DNA of 64,000 nt from Actinoplanes xinjiangensis (GCF_003148685.1 NZ_QGGR01000006.1:124001-188000); one strand, 5' to 3'. Positions 35,627 to 44,432 are shown, numbered from the stretch's first letter. Program-made: numbers and translations. Notes: generated by a model not told the origin, from the sequence alone.

Positions 35627-36073
35627 TCAGGACGGCTCGTGGCGGACCGGGAAGTTCACCGAACGGGCGATGTAGCAGAGTCCGTGGGCGCGTTCGTGCA
35701 GGCCGGGCAGCAGATGGGCCTGGCCGGGGTCGGCCAGGGTCACCCGGGGGCGCAGCACGACCTCCTGGAAAGCGCCACCACCGTCGGCGGTCTCCACCAT
35801 CACGCCGGTGGGGGAGTCGGTGTACCCGGTGACCACCACGCCGTCGGCGGCGCTCAGGTGCAGGAACCACAGCATGTGGCACTGGGCCAGCGACGCGACC
35901 AGCAGCTCCTCCGGGTTCCAGCGGGCCGGATCGCCGCGGAACGCCGGATCCGAGCTGCCCGCGATCGGTGCCTTGCCGTCGGCGGTCACCTCGTGGGCCC
36001 GCTCGTACGACCGGTACGAGCGGGTCTCCCCGGTCCAGCTCACCGTCACCTCGTAGTGGTGCGAACGCCCCAC
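35627..36073 (-). CDS. OsmC/Ohr-family peroxidase-like protein
   Basis: The protein has 148 residues. The OsmC pattern is seen in WTGETRSYRSYERAHEVTADGK, NPEELLVASLAQCHMLWFLHL (resolving-type Cys in AQCH) and a C-terminal HERAHGLCYIARSVNFPV containing the second Cys. OsmC proteins reduce organic hydroperoxides with paired cysteines. It lies 15 bp downstream of the multicopper oxidase, likely in the same transcript. Confidence 0.88.
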   Translation of the reverse strand: MGRSHHYEVTVSWTGETRSYRSYERAHEVTADGKAPIAGSSDPAFRGDPARWNPEELLVASLAQCHMLWFLHLSAADGVVVTGYTDSPTGVMVETADGGGAFQEVVLRPRVTLADPGQAHLLPGLHERAHGLCYIARSVNFPVRHEPS

Positions 36074-36088
36074 GGTCCCTCCCCGGAC

Positions 36089-37588
36089 TCAGACGATGTC
36101 GAAGTTGGCCATCATGGCCATGTCCTCGTGCTCGAGATTGTGGCAGTGCAGCATGTAACGCCCGCGGTGGCCGGTGAAGTCGACCAGGACCTGGACGGTC
36201 TCGTACGGCCGGACGTCGACGGTGTCCTTCCAGCCGGCATCGCCCGGATCGGGGCCGGCACCCCCTCGGGACAGCACCTGGAAATGCGCCATGTGGACGT
36301 GCACGGGATGGTGGAAGTCGCTGGTGAACCGCCACAGCTCGACCGTGCCCTCGCGGACCGAGCAGAGGGTCGCGGCGGGATCGTACGGCTGGTCGTTGAT
36401 CGTCCACCGGCCCCCGCCGAACCGGAAGTCGAACTGCCGCTCGGTGACCGCCCGCGTCTTCTCCAGGACGGGCAGGGCGCTGAGCCGCTCGGGGATGCGG
36501 CTGTCGTCGGCGGCCGGGCCGGTGATCACGAACCGCATGACGTCGGCGGCCGGGCCCTCGCCGAGGGCGTTGCCCATGGTGACCTCGGTGCCGGCCGGCA
36601 GACCGGTGAAGTCGGCGATGACGTCGCAGCGTTCGCCCGGAGCGAGCAGCACGTCCTCGCGGGGCAGGGCGGTGGCGAGCAGACCCGCGTCGCTGCCGAT
36701 CTGGGTGATCGTCCCGGCCGACAGCGACAGCCGGTAGCGGCGGGCGTTGGAGCCGTTGACCAGGCGCAGCCGGTGACGGACGGCGGCCACCTCGGCGCGT
36801 GGCCACGGAGCGCCGTTGACCAGGATCACGTCACCGAAGATGCCGGCGTGGAACATCCCGTCGGCGCCCGGACGGGTCATGTCGCGCTGCGGGTACGTCA
36901 GGGAGCCGTCGGCGCCGAACGAGCGGTCGCAGATCAGCAGCGGCAGGTCCCGGTCGTCGCGGGGCAGGGGCAGCGCGTCCTCGACCTCGTCGGTGACCAG
37001 GAACAGGCCGGCCAGTCCGCGCCACACCTGCGGGCCGGTGAAGTCCATCCGGTGGTCGTGATACCAGAGGGTGGCGGCCCGCTGGGTCATCGGATAGTGG
37101 TAGTCGCGCGTGCCGTCGTGGTGTCTGCCGGCGGCACTGTGGTGGCCCGGCGGCGCGGGGGAGTAGCCGGCCGGCAGGATCAGGTCGGTCGGGAAGCCGT
37201 CCGACTCGGCGGGCGTGACACCACCGTGCAGGTGCGTCGACGTCGGCACCGGCAGCTCGTTGCGGACGGTGACCACCATCCGCCGTCCCCTCCGGCCGCG
37301 GAACGTGGGCCCGGGGAAGATCCCGTCGTACCCCCAGATCCTGGTCTTCGTGCCCGGGATCAGCTCGACCGTCGCGGCACGCTGGGTGACGACGTAATGG
37401 TCGGTGCCGGCGGTGACCTTCACCGGGCGCGCGACCGGCGGGATCGGCAGCGGCACCCGGAACCGCTGCGGCAACGGGAGCTCACTGGCGAGCAGTTCAC
37501 CGGTGCCCGGGCCGTCGGCCGGCCGGGAACAACCGGCCAGCGCGGCCGCGCCGGCCACCGCCAGAACACCGCGGCGCGACACCCTCAT
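36089..37588 (-). CDS. multicopper oxidase, predicted Tat lipoprotein
   Basis: The gene encodes 499 residues from ATG 37588. The N-terminus MRVSRRGVLAVAGAAALAGCS combines a Tat-like RR motif with a lipobox (LAGC), so it should be a surface lipoprotein. All four copper-binding blocks are present: THLHGG, LWYHDHRMDF, HPVHVHMAHF, and HCHNLEHEDMAMM (H-C-H-x3-H-x4-M, type 1 copper with axial Met). This is the CueO/SpoA-type layout, so it oxidises metals or phenolics. The ATG overlaps the stop of the upstream membrane gene by 4 bp. Confidence 0.94.
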   Translation of the reverse strand: MRVSRRGVLAVAGAAALAGCSRPADGPGTGELLASELPLPQRFRVPLPIPPVARPVKVTAGTDHYVVTQRAATVELIPGTKTRIWGYDGIFPGPTFRGRRGRRMVVTVRNELPVPTSTHLHGGVTPAESDGFPTDLILPAGYSPAPPGHHSAAGRHHDGTRDYHYPMTQRAATLWYHDHRMDFTGPQVWRGLAGLFLVTDEVEDALPLPRDDRDLPLLICDRSFGADGSLTYPQRDMTRPGADGMFHAGIFGDVILVNGAPWPRAEVAAVRHRLRLVNGSNARRYRLSLSAGTITQIGSDAGLLATALPREDVLLAPGERCDVIADFTGLPAGTEVTMGNALGEGPAADVMRFVITGPAADDSRIPERLSALPVLEKTRAVTERQFDFRFGGGRWTINDQPYDPAATLCSVREGTVELWRFTSDFHHPVHVHMAHFQVLSRGGAGPDPGDAGWKDTVDVRPYETVQVLVDFTGHRGRYMLHCHNLEHEDMAMMANFDIV

Positions 37589-37980
37589 GCCGTCACCCGC
37601 CGCGGCCGGTAGCTGAGCGACCACCAGGTGAAACCGCCGGTCAGGGCCAGGATCGCGGAACCGAGCGTGATGTGCACGCCGACGATCCGCGCGGAACCCA
37701 GGCCGATCTGGATGGCGACCATCCACCACAGCAGGACGCTGAGCAGGATCGGCCACCACGGGCCACGTCCGGGACGGAACAGCAGGACCGTCGAGAGGCC
37801 CAGGCCCATCACGGTGAGGACGAGCACCGAGCCGTTGACGCTGTGCGCGGTCAGATAGCCGATGCGGCCGCTGATGAAACCACCGGCGAGGGCTGCCTGG
37901 AGCAGGACCTGCAGCAGAGTGATGATCGCGAAGAGGCGAACCAGGGCGATGGGCCACCGGCAGGGCTTGGTCGTGGACAC
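37585..37980 (-). CDS. small four-helix membrane protein coupled to the multicopper oxidase
   Basis: The 131-residue protein has four hydrophobic helices (ALVRLFAIITLLQVLLQAAL, VNGSVLVLTVMGLGLSTVLL, WWPILLSVLLWWMVAIQIGL, ITLGSAILALTGGFTWWS). Two His residues (AHSVNG, VHITLG) on adjacent helices could bind haem or copper, as in cytochrome-like or CopD/DoxX-type proteins. Its stop overlaps the oxidase start by 4 bp, so they function together. Its exact role is unproven. Confidence 0.75.
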   Translation of the reverse strand: MSTTKPCRWPIALVRLFAIITLLQVLLQAALAGGFISGRIGYLTAHSVNGSVLVLTVMGLGLSTVLLFRPGRGPWWPILLSVLLWWMVAIQIGLGSARIVGVHITLGSAILALTGGFTWWSLSYRPRRVTA

Positions 37981-38090
37981 ATCAAAAGGCTATTTACCAG
38001 GGAAAACACCCGGATCCGGGGTGGCCCCTGAAGGCCCCCTGACTTTCCCGGCCGGCCCGGTCGCCCTACGGGGTACCGGGTCTCCGGGAT

Positions 38091-38129
38091 GACCCTGACC
38101 CGCCCACCGGAGGCGGACGGGTCAGGGTC
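38091..38129 (-). terminator. perfect 12-bp hairpin
   Basis: GACCCTGACCCG (38091-38102) pairs exactly with CGGGTCAGGGTC (38118-38129) across a 15-nt loop. It is 10 bp beyond the stop of the 82-aa gene on the minus strand and probably terminates it. Confidence 0.82.
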
Positions 38130-38139
38130 GACGTGTGAC

Positions 38140-38388
38140 TCAGCGGAACCGGGCGACCAGCTGCTGCCAGCGGCTGCTCGGGCGGCGCGACTGGGCGTAC
38201 CGACGGCCGCCGATCACGCCGGCCGCGGCTACGGCCACGACGGCGAGGGCGGTCGCGGAGGACGCGACCGGGCGCTTTCGGACCGGCTCCACCGCCTGCT
38301 TGATCTTCTCCTGGGCGGCGCTCGCGTTCACGGCCGCAGTGTCACCGATGTTCGGCCGGGCGCCCACGGTGCTGTCATAGGTCGTCAT
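38140..38388 (-). CDS. small membrane protein, 82 aa
   Basis: The ATG at 38388 follows GGAGGCACAACG. A polar N-terminus (MTTYDSTVGARPNIGDTAAV) precedes an amphipathic segment and one TM helix (ASSATALAVVAVAAAGVIGG), ending in a basic tail (RRYAQSRRPSSRWQQLVARF). It could anchor to the inner membrane with the tail in the cytosol. No family was recognised. It is monocistronic, with its own terminator. Confidence 0.75.
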   Translation of the reverse strand: MTTYDSTVGARPNIGDTAAVNASAAQEKIKQAVEPVRKRPVASSATALAVVAVAAAGVIGGRRYAQSRRPSSRWQQLVARFR

Positions 38389-38492
38389 CGTTGTGCCTCC
38401 CTGGCGTTGCCTGTGCTTCCACCCGTCGATATGCCCGTCGGTGCCGTTCCTAACCCGTGACCCGGGTCGCACAAGCCCGGATGGAGCGCGGA

Positions 38493-39056
38493 TCAGGCCG
38501 CGCGATAGCGCATCACCTGGACGCCGTCCGTCAGGGCGGTGGTGCCGGCCGGGGTGAACCGGTGCGGCTGGAAACCGGCCGCGGCCAGCGGAATGCCGCC
38601 GCCGGCGAGCACCGGGTTCAGCTTGATCACCAGCTCGTCGACGGCCGGGAGCAACTGCCCGGCGAGGTTGCCGCCACCGGCCAGCCAGATGTCCGCGCCG
38701 GGCTGCTGTTTCAGCTTCTCGGCGAAGGGGAGCGGGTCGTCGGCGACGATGCGCACATCGGAGGACGCCGCGAGCGTACGGGAGAAGACGATCTGGTCCA
38801 GATGGGCGTACGGACTGGTGATCCCGGCCTGGAGGGCCGGCTCGTAGGTGTTGCGGCCCATCAGCACCGTGTCGAAGACCCGGTTGGGCGCATCGACGCC
38901 GAGAGCCGCGCGCAGGTGCGTGGGCAGCGTCTCCGGAAACTGCTCGGCCATGAACGCGAGGGAGGCGTCCGGGGCGCCGAAGAACTCCCACGAACCATCG
39001 GGTGCGGCGATGTAGCCGTCGATGCTGGCCGCGACGAAGTAGACGAGCTTTCGCAT
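38493..39056 (-). CDS. dihydrofolate-reductase-like RibD C-terminal domain protein
   Basis: The gene encodes 187 residues. The fold markers are KLVYFVAASIDGYIAAPDGSW, FDTVLMGRNTYEPAL, DQIVFSRTLAA and IWLAGGGNLAGQLLPAVDELVIKLNPVLAGGGIPL. These match the YyaP/YwjB-type NADPH-binding reductases, not true folate enzymes. The substrate is unknown. It diverges from a TetR gene 47 bp away, with a perfect palindrome in between. Confidence 0.9.
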   Translation of the reverse strand: MRKLVYFVAASIDGYIAAPDGSWEFFGAPDASLAFMAEQFPETLPTHLRAALGVDAPNRVFDTVLMGRNTYEPALQAGITSPYAHLDQIVFSRTLAASSDVRIVADDPLPFAEKLKQQPGADIWLAGGGNLAGQLLPAVDELVIKLNPVLAGGGIPLAAAGFQPHRFTPAGTTALTDGVQVMRYRAA

Positions 39057-39067
39057 GGGTGTCCCCT

Positions 39068-39089
39068 AACCACTATGCCTGTAGTGGTT
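39068..39089. promoter_or_regulatory. 22-bp perfect operator palindrome between the divergent genes
   Basis: AACCACTA (39068-39075), 6-bp spacer, TAGTGGTT (39082-39089): perfect 8-bp arms. It lies between the reductase gene and the TetR gene, 14 bp before the TetR ATG, so binding could block both starts. The TetR protein downstream is the likely ligand. Confidence 0.82.
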
Positions 39090-39103
39090 TAAAGTACAGC
39101 ATC

Positions 39104-39685
39104 ATGCCGCGCAATACCGACCGTCGCCGACTGCTCGCCGATGCGGGCCTCCGGGTCCTCGCCGGCAGCGGCGCCCGCGGGCTCACCCACCGCGCCGTCG
39201 ACACCGAGGCCGGCGTCCCGGCCGGTACCGCCTCCAACTACTTCCGCTCCCGGGACGCGCTGCTCGGCGCCCTCGGCGAGCGGATCATGGAACGGTTCGC
39301 CCCGGACCCGGCGGTCGTCGCGCGACTGTCCGCGCGGGAGCCGGGCCGGGAGCTGTTCGCCGACTACCTGCGCTACATCGTCGAGCGCACCACCCGGGAA
39401 CCCGAGTTGACCCGCGCGCTGATCGAGCTGCGGCTCGAGGCGGCCCGCCGTCCCCGGCTCGGCGAGATCCTCGGCGGCACCCTGCGGCAGGGGTATGCCG
39501 ACGACGTCGCCTTCCACGCCACGACCGGCCTGCCCGGCGGGGCCTTCGAGATCGCGCTGCTGCACTACGCACTCGACGGGCTGCTGCTCGACATGCTCGG
39601 CGCCTCGATCGGGGCCGACGCCGACCCCGACCGGGTGGTCACCGCCTTCGTCGACCGGCTGATCATCTGGACCTCCGGCGCGTGA
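39104..39685 (+). CDS. TetR-family repressor
   Basis: The ATG at 39104 (MPRNTDRRRLLADAGLRVLA) gives 193 residues. The helix-turn-helix is GLTHRAVDTEAGVPAGTASNYFRSRDALLGALG. The C-terminal domain is helical with a tight ILGGTLRQGYADDVAFHATTG turn. The likely operator is the 22-bp palindrome immediately upstream, giving autoregulation and control of the divergent reductase gene. Confidence 0.92.
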   Translation: MPRNTDRRRLLADAGLRVLAGSGARGLTHRAVDTEAGVPAGTASNYFRSRDALLGALGERIMERFAPDPAVVARLSAREPGRELFADYLRYIVERTTREPELTRALIELRLEAARRPRLGEILGGTLRQGYADDVAFHATTGLPGGAFEIALLHYALDGLLLDMLGASIGADADPDRVVTAFVDRLIIWTSGA

Positions 39686-39801
39686 CGACCGCCGGCCGGC
39701 GCATACGCCCGGCGGTCGCCGTGGAGGCCGCGGGTGGGCAGGTCGTCGCGTCGTAGGCTCGGGACCGGTGGTTCGGCGCGGCGCCGGGTGGCCCGTACCC
39801 C

Positions 39802-40578
39802 TCAGGGATTGAGCTCTTTGAGGGTTTCGGTGAGCGTGGTGGTGCAGAGGTGCCGGCGGTCGCCGCGGGGTTCGAGCAGGCCGCGTTCGCCGGCGTCGTA
39901 GAGGTCGGCCAGCTCGGTGGCCAGCAGCGGCGGGACACCCGCCTGGACCAGCGTGTCCGCCCACGCGGCCCGCGGCACGAGGACCACCTCCCGGTTCAGC
40001 TCCCCGGCGACCTGCCGCTCGGTGTAGACGGGCGCCTCCAGGTCGACGACCTCACTGCGTGCCGGCGGATGGGTGAGGGCGTACGCGACGGCCGCGCCGA
40101 TGTCCCGGGTCGCGACCATCGGGACCGGCACGTCGGCGGACGAACCGAACACCGGATAAACCGGCGCGCCCAGCACGTCCTCGACCTTCTCCTGGAAGTG
40201 CGGGGACCGGATCGCGGTCACCACCGCGCCGGTGCCGCGCAGCGCGTTCTCCAGATGGTGCAGCCAGCGGATCGGACCGGTGCCGGCGGGCAGATCGGCG
40301 CCGAACGACGACAGCATCACCACGTGCGGCACCCCACTGTCGGCGACCGCCCCGGCGATCGTGTCGGCCATCGCCCGGTGCGCGGCGTCGTCGCCGTCGG
40401 GAAGGGTCGGCAGCAGCACGAACGCGCCGCGGCAACCGGTGAACGCCGCCGCCAGCGACGTCCGGTCGGTGAGGTCCGCGACGGCCCGCGTGACCGCGCG
40501 GACCGGCTCGCCCGCCGCCCGCAACGCGCGGACGGCGGCCCCGCCGACATGACCGGTGACTCCGGTGATCGCATACAT
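39802..40578 (-). CDS. NmrA/SDR-type NAD(P)-binding protein
   Basis: The ATG at 40578 (MYAITGVTGHVGGAAVRALRAAGEPVRAVTR) gives 258 residues behind GAGGAGG. The Rossmann motif GVTGHVGGAA is typical of NmrA-like proteins (TGxxGxxG). A VVMLSSFGADLPAG block lacks the YxxxK pair of true dehydrogenases. It could be a redox-sensing or quinone-oxidoreductase-like protein. It is divergent from an AraC gene, which may control it. Confidence 0.88.
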   Translation of the reverse strand: MYAITGVTGHVGGAAVRALRAAGEPVRAVTRAVADLTDRTSLAAAFTGCRGAFVLLPTLPDGDDAAHRAMADTIAGAVADSGVPHVVMLSSFGADLPAGTGPIRWLHHLENALRGTGAVVTAIRSPHFQEKVEDVLGAPVYPVFGSSADVPVPMVATRDIGAAVAYALTHPPARSEVVDLEAPVYTERQVAGELNREVVLVPRAAWADTLVQAGVPPLLATELADLYDAGERGLLEPRGDRRHLCTTTLTETLKELNP

Positions 40579-40690
40579 GGTGTCCTCCTCGACGGCACTC
40601 TCTGTGGTGACTCCAGTCAAGTGGCAGCGGGCGAGACGCTCCATGTTCCAGAACCTCGAAAGCATGTCCGAGCGTCTACGATCGACGGTC

Positions 40691-41647
40691 ATGGACCCGC
40701 TGGGTGACCTTCTCGACGGGGTACGCGCCCGGAGCGCCGCCTTCTGCCAGGCCGTCCTCGACCCGCCGTGGGGGCTGCGGATCGACGACCGGGCCCCACT
40801 CGCCCTCGCCTCGCCGCTGCACGGTCACGCCTGGGTGGTTCCCGACGACGGTCCGCCCGTGCTCGTCGAGACCGGGGGAGTGGCGATCGTGCAGGGGCCG
40901 TCGCCCTACACCGTCGCCGACACCCCCGGGACCCGCCCGTCGGTGCGTGTTCTCCCCGGTAACCGGCTGCTCGACCTGGACGGCACCGACATCACCGCCG
41001 AGACCCTGCAACGCACCAACTCCAGCCGCCTGTGGCGCCGGTCCGGCACCGCGGGCGGCTCGACGCTGCTGGCCAGCGGCACCTATCAGGTGTCCAACTT
41101 CGTCAGCGGCCGGCTCCTGGCCGTCCTCCCGCGGATCGTCCACGTGCCCCGCGAACAGATCCACTCACCGATCCTCGACCTGCTCACCGCCGAGGTCGCC
41201 CGGGACGAACCCGGCCAGCAGGTCGTCCTTGACCGGCTTCTCGACCTGACGCTGATCGCGACCCTCCGTGCCTGGTTCGCCCGGCCCGCCGCCGATCCGC
41301 CCGGGTGGTACCGCGCGCACGGCGATCCGCTGGTCGGCCCGGCCCTACGGCTGCTCCACGACGACCCGGCCCGGCCGTGGACGGTCGCCGGGCTGGCCAC
41401 CGCGACCGGGGCGTCCCGCGCCGCGTTCGCCCGCCGGTTCACCGACCTGGTCGGGCAGCCGCCGATGACCTACCTGACCCACTGGCGCCTCGATCTGGCG
41501 GCCGAGTCGCTGCGCACCAGCGACGCCACCGTCGGCGCCATCGCCCGGCAGGTCGGCTACGCCAACGCGTTCGCCCTGACGGTCGCGTTCAAACGGGTGC
41601 ACGGGGCGAGCCCGACCGAGTTCCGGCACGGGTTCGCGCACCGGTAG
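40691..41647 (+). CDS. AraC-family transcriptional regulator
   Basis: The ATG at 40691 (MDPLGDLLDGVRARSAAFCQ) gives 318 residues; no good ribosome binding site is seen, and the mRNA could be nearly leaderless. An N-terminal cupin domain (LHGHAWVVPDDGPPVLVETGGVAIVQGPSPYTV) is followed by a C-terminal double helix-turn-helix: WTVAGLATATGASRAAFARRFTDLVGQPPMTYLTHWRLDLAAESLRTSDATVGAIARQVGYANAFALTVAFKRV. The ligand is unknown; it is divergent from the NmrA-like gene. Confidence 0.92.
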   Translation: MDPLGDLLDGVRARSAAFCQAVLDPPWGLRIDDRAPLALASPLHGHAWVVPDDGPPVLVETGGVAIVQGPSPYTVADTPGTRPSVRVLPGNRLLDLDGTDITAETLQRTNSSRLWRRSGTAGGSTLLASGTYQVSNFVSGRLLAVLPRIVHVPREQIHSPILDLLTAEVARDEPGQQVVLDRLLDLTLIATLRAWFARPAADPPGWYRAHGDPLVGPALRLLHDDPARPWTVAGLATATGASRAAFARRFTDLVGQPPMTYLTHWRLDLAAESLRTSDATVGAIARQVGYANAFALTVAFKRVHGASPTEFRHGFAHR

Positions 41648-41694
41648 CCGCGGGGGTTCCGAGGGAGCTGGACGGCGGCGGGGAAGTCACGGCT

Positions 41695-41742
41695 TGTGAT
41701 CACATCAATTGCTGTCTATCCTCGGCCAGGAAAGCGCTTTCC
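41695..41742 (+). promoter_or_regulatory. two palindromic operators upstream of pectate lyase
   Basis: TGTGATCACA (41695-41704) is a perfect CRP-type palindrome. GGAAAGCGCTTTCC (41729-41742) is a perfect 14-bp palindrome of the LacI/CcpA type (AAAGCGCTTT core), 49 bp upstream of the signal-peptide ATG. Both suggest regulation by carbon source. No LacI gene lies nearby. Confidence 0.75.
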
Positions 41743-41790
41743 CCCCGCTTGAAGGCGCGCCCCAATCCCCAGATGAAGGTGAGAACCGGA

Positions 41791-43005
41791 ATGAGACGAC
41801 CAGTCGCCCTACGGTGGTTGGCTCTGGGAGCCACGGTGACCGCGAGCGCCGCGATCACGCTGTCGCTGCCGTTGTCGAACGCCATGGCCGCCGACAACCT
41901 GAGCCTCACGGCCGGGGCCGACGGCTCCAGCAAGGCCAGCGGCACCAGCTACGGCAACGTCCGGGACGGCAACACCGGCACCTACTGGGCGCCGAACGCC
42001 ACGACCGGATACGTCTCGGTCAAGTGGAGCAGCGCCACGACGGTCTCCTCGGCCGTCATCAGGCAGGCGTCCGGCGGCGGCTCGATCAGCGCGTGGCGGG
42101 TGCTCAACGGCGACTCGGGTTCGCAGCTGGCCAGTGGCAGCGGCAGCCCGAGCACCGTCAACTTCTCGTCGACCTCGCTGAAGAAGCTCACCTTCGAGAT
42201 CACCGGCGCGTCCGGCGCGCCGCGGATCGCCGAGCTCGAGACGTACTCCAGCGGTGGTTCCACGCCGACCAGCAGCCCGACCTCCGGCCCGACCAGCCCG
42301 AGCCCGGGCCCGACCGGCGGTACCGGTACCCCGACCGGTGCGTGGCCGTCCTCGACCGGCAACGTGTCGATCTCCGGCACGGTCAACGTGTCGGGCACCC
42401 TCGACGGCGGCATGAAGACCTACTGCTGCATCGGTGACGGCTCGCAGGACGAGTCCCAGGACCCGATGTTCAAGATCGCGAACGGCGGCACCCTCCAGAA
42501 CGTCATCATCGGCTCCCCGGCCGGCGACGGCGTGCACTGCGAGGGCACCTGCACCATCCGCAACGTGTGGTGGAACGACATCGGCGAGGACGCCGCGACC
42601 TTCAAGGGCACCGGCGGCGGTACGAGCTACGTCATCGGCGGCGGCGCCCGCAACGGCAGTGACAAGACGTTCCAGCACAACGGCAACGGCACGGTCAGCA
42701 TCTCCGGCTTCTACCTGAGCGGCTCCGGCAAGCTGTACCGCGGCTGTGGCAACTGCACCACGTCGCACCAGCGGCACGTGAAGATCGACAACGTGCTGCT
42801 GAACAACATCGACATGGTCGCCGGCATCAACAGCAACTGGGGCGACACGGCCACCATCACCCGGGTCACGCTGACCAGCAGCTCGGGTGCCACGGTCTGC
42901 GGCAAGTACCAGGGTGTCGCCAAGGGCAGCGAGCCGAAGTACCTCGGCGAGGGCTGGAACGACAGCAACTGCAAGGTGACCCAGAGCGACATCACGTACC
43001 GGTAG
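41791..43005 (+). CDS. secreted pectate lyase (PL3) with N-terminal carbohydrate-binding domain
   Basis: An ATG at 41791 (MRRPVALRWLALGATVTASA) follows AAGGTGAGA; the ATG at 41773 lacks a binding site. The product has 404 residues. A signal peptide ends near AMAAD; residues 38-150 form an F5/8-type (discoidin-like) sandwich (TYWAPNATTGYVSVKWSSATTV). A Ser/Thr/Pro linker (TPTSSPTSGPTSPSPGPTGG) follows. The catalytic domain has the PL3 signature GDGVHCEGTCTIRNVWWNDIGEDAATFKG and NCTTSHQRHVKIDNV. It should cleave polygalacturonate by Ca2+-dependent beta-elimination. Confidence 0.95.
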   Translation: MRRPVALRWLALGATVTASAAITLSLPLSNAMAADNLSLTAGADGSSKASGTSYGNVRDGNTGTYWAPNATTGYVSVKWSSATTVSSAVIRQASGGGSISAWRVLNGDSGSQLASGSGSPSTVNFSSTSLKKLTFEITGASGAPRIAELETYSSGGSTPTSSPTSGPTSPSPGPTGGTGTPTGAWPSSTGNVSISGTVNVSGTLDGGMKTYCCIGDGSQDESQDPMFKIANGGTLQNVIIGSPAGDGVHCEGTCTIRNVWWNDIGEDAATFKGTGGGTSYVIGGGARNGSDKTFQHNGNGTVSISGFYLSGSGKLYRGCGNCTTSHQRHVKIDNVLLNNIDMVAGINSNWGDTATITRVTLTSSSGATVCGKYQGVAKGSEPKYLGEGWNDSNCKVTQSDITYR

Positions 43006-43016
43006 GCATCTCTGAC

Positions 43017-43048
43017 GAAGGGCGTCCACCGCGAGGCGGGCGCCCTTC
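43017..43048 (+). terminator. hairpin after the pectate lyase gene
   Basis: GAAGGGCG (43017-43024) pairs with CGCCCTTC (43041-43048) around a 16-nt loop, 11 bp past the stop codon. A probable terminator; the downstream poly-U is absent. Confidence 0.72.
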
Positions 43049-43250
43049 CGGCTACGACCAGGGCACGCCGGTGGCGAAGACCGCCGCCGCGATCGCCCTC
43101 GGAGGCGGGCTCGTGCTGGCGGTCCTCTGCGTCTTCCTGTCGCTCGCCGCCGACCTGATCCAGCGCCTCGGCGCAGATGATCCTCTCGGATTCGGCCACC
43201 GCCAGGTGCCGCCGCGGCCCATGCTTGACCTCGGAAACAGGAGGTCGACC

Positions 43251-44420
43251 GTGGTGGCGACGAGTGCGAGGGCGAGTCTGAGTGCCCTCTCGGCGGTTCT
43301 GGTGCTGCTTCTTCTCAGTGCTCCGGCGCCGGGTACGGCGGCACCGGCGCGGGTGACCGGCACGCCGGAACCGGTGCGGATCGGCACCGGCACGAACTGG
43401 GCGCAGGTCGCCGCGGGCGCGTACACCTGTGCCGTGCGTACCGACAGGTCGATGTCCTGCTGGGGAGACGACGTCGTCGACACCGTCACCGACGAGGAGG
43501 ACATCGTGACGTTCCCGGCCGGCGCGCGATGGAAGTCGATCGCGATCGGTGGCGGCTCCGCGTGCGGCGTGCTGGCCGACGCCTCGCTCTGGTGCACCGG
43601 CTATGTCGGCCGGATGTACCACGAACCCGCGCAGAAGGTCGGCGCCGATGCCGCCTGGTCGAGTGTCGGCCTCGACTATGACAGCTCGTGCGGTCTGCGG
43701 ACCGACGCGACAGTGTGGTGCTGGGGTCTCCCACCCGGGGAGACCCAGGCCACCCCGGCCTACTCCTACACGCCGCGTCCGGCGCCCGTCGAGCCCGGCC
43801 ACACGTGGGCCGGCGTCACCGGCGACTGCGGATGGGACACCGCCGGCGAGGTGTGGTGCTGGGGCAACGACTTCCGGGGCGAGCGCGGCGACGGTGCGGG
43901 CGGGACCGAGGGACCGCCGAAGGCCCCGGTCGCGGTCCCCGCGGTCCGCGCGCTGGACGCCGGCGCGGGCACGGTCTGTGCCGTCACCACCGGCCGGGAC
44001 CTGTGGTGCTGGGGTGGCGTCGGGAACGGCGAACCCGGCGACGCGACCGCGCCCAACAGCAGCGTTCCCGTCCTGGTCAGCGGCACCGGCGACTGGACGG
44101 ACGTCTCGGTCGGCGGCGGTCACACCTGTGGCCTCCGCACCGACGCGAGCCTGTGGTGCTGGGGCGCCGGCTCGAGGGGACAGCTCGGTGACGGCGGCAC
44201 GGCGGACCGGCACACGCCGGTGCGGGTCGGGTCGAAGGCCGGGTGGATCGGTGTGAGCGCCGGCCTGGAGCACACCTGCGGCATCCGAAGTGATCACAGT
44301 CTGTGGTGCTGGGGATCCGACGCCGCCGCGCAGCTGGGCGCGACCTTCCCGGTCCGGCGGCTGGTCCGGATGCCGGGGCGTACAGCAACTTCGCAGTTTC
44401 CCGGGGGTGTTCAGCGGTAA
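43251..44420 (+). CDS. secreted RCC1-repeat beta-propeller protein
   Basis: A GTG at 43251 follows CAGGAGGTCGACC and gives 389 residues; in-frame starts at 43221 and 43071 would put an extra hydrophobic segment (LVLAVLCVFLSLAADL) first. A signal peptide (LSALSAVLVLLLLSAPA) leads into seven repeats of about 45-50 residues. Each has a Cys near its start and another 9-11 residues later, before W(C/T)WG: TCAVRTDRSMSCWGDD, SCGLRTDATVWCWGLP, TCGLRTDASLWCWGAG. Propeller blades of this kind are extracellular interaction modules. The partner is unknown. Confidence 0.88.
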   Translation: MVATSARASLSALSAVLVLLLLSAPAPGTAAPARVTGTPEPVRIGTGTNWAQVAAGAYTCAVRTDRSMSCWGDDVVDTVTDEEDIVTFPAGARWKSIAIGGGSACGVLADASLWCTGYVGRMYHEPAQKVGADAAWSSVGLDYDSSCGLRTDATVWCWGLPPGETQATPAYSYTPRPAPVEPGHTWAGVTGDCGWDTAGEVWCWGNDFRGERGDGAGGTEGPPKAPVAVPAVRALDAGAGTVCAVTTGRDLWCWGGVGNGEPGDATAPNSSVPVLVSGTGDWTDVSVGGGHTCGLRTDASLWCWGAGSRGQLGDGGTADRHTPVRVGSKAGWIGVSAGLEHTCGIRSDHSLWCWGSDAAAQLGATFPVRRLVRMPGRTATSQFPGGVQR

Positions 44421-44432
44421 TCGAGGGAGGTC

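Noticed and set aside
35540..37612. 690-codon plus-strand frame across OsmC and the multicopper oxidase
   Set aside because: Shadow of two genes with all catalytic or copper ligands present.
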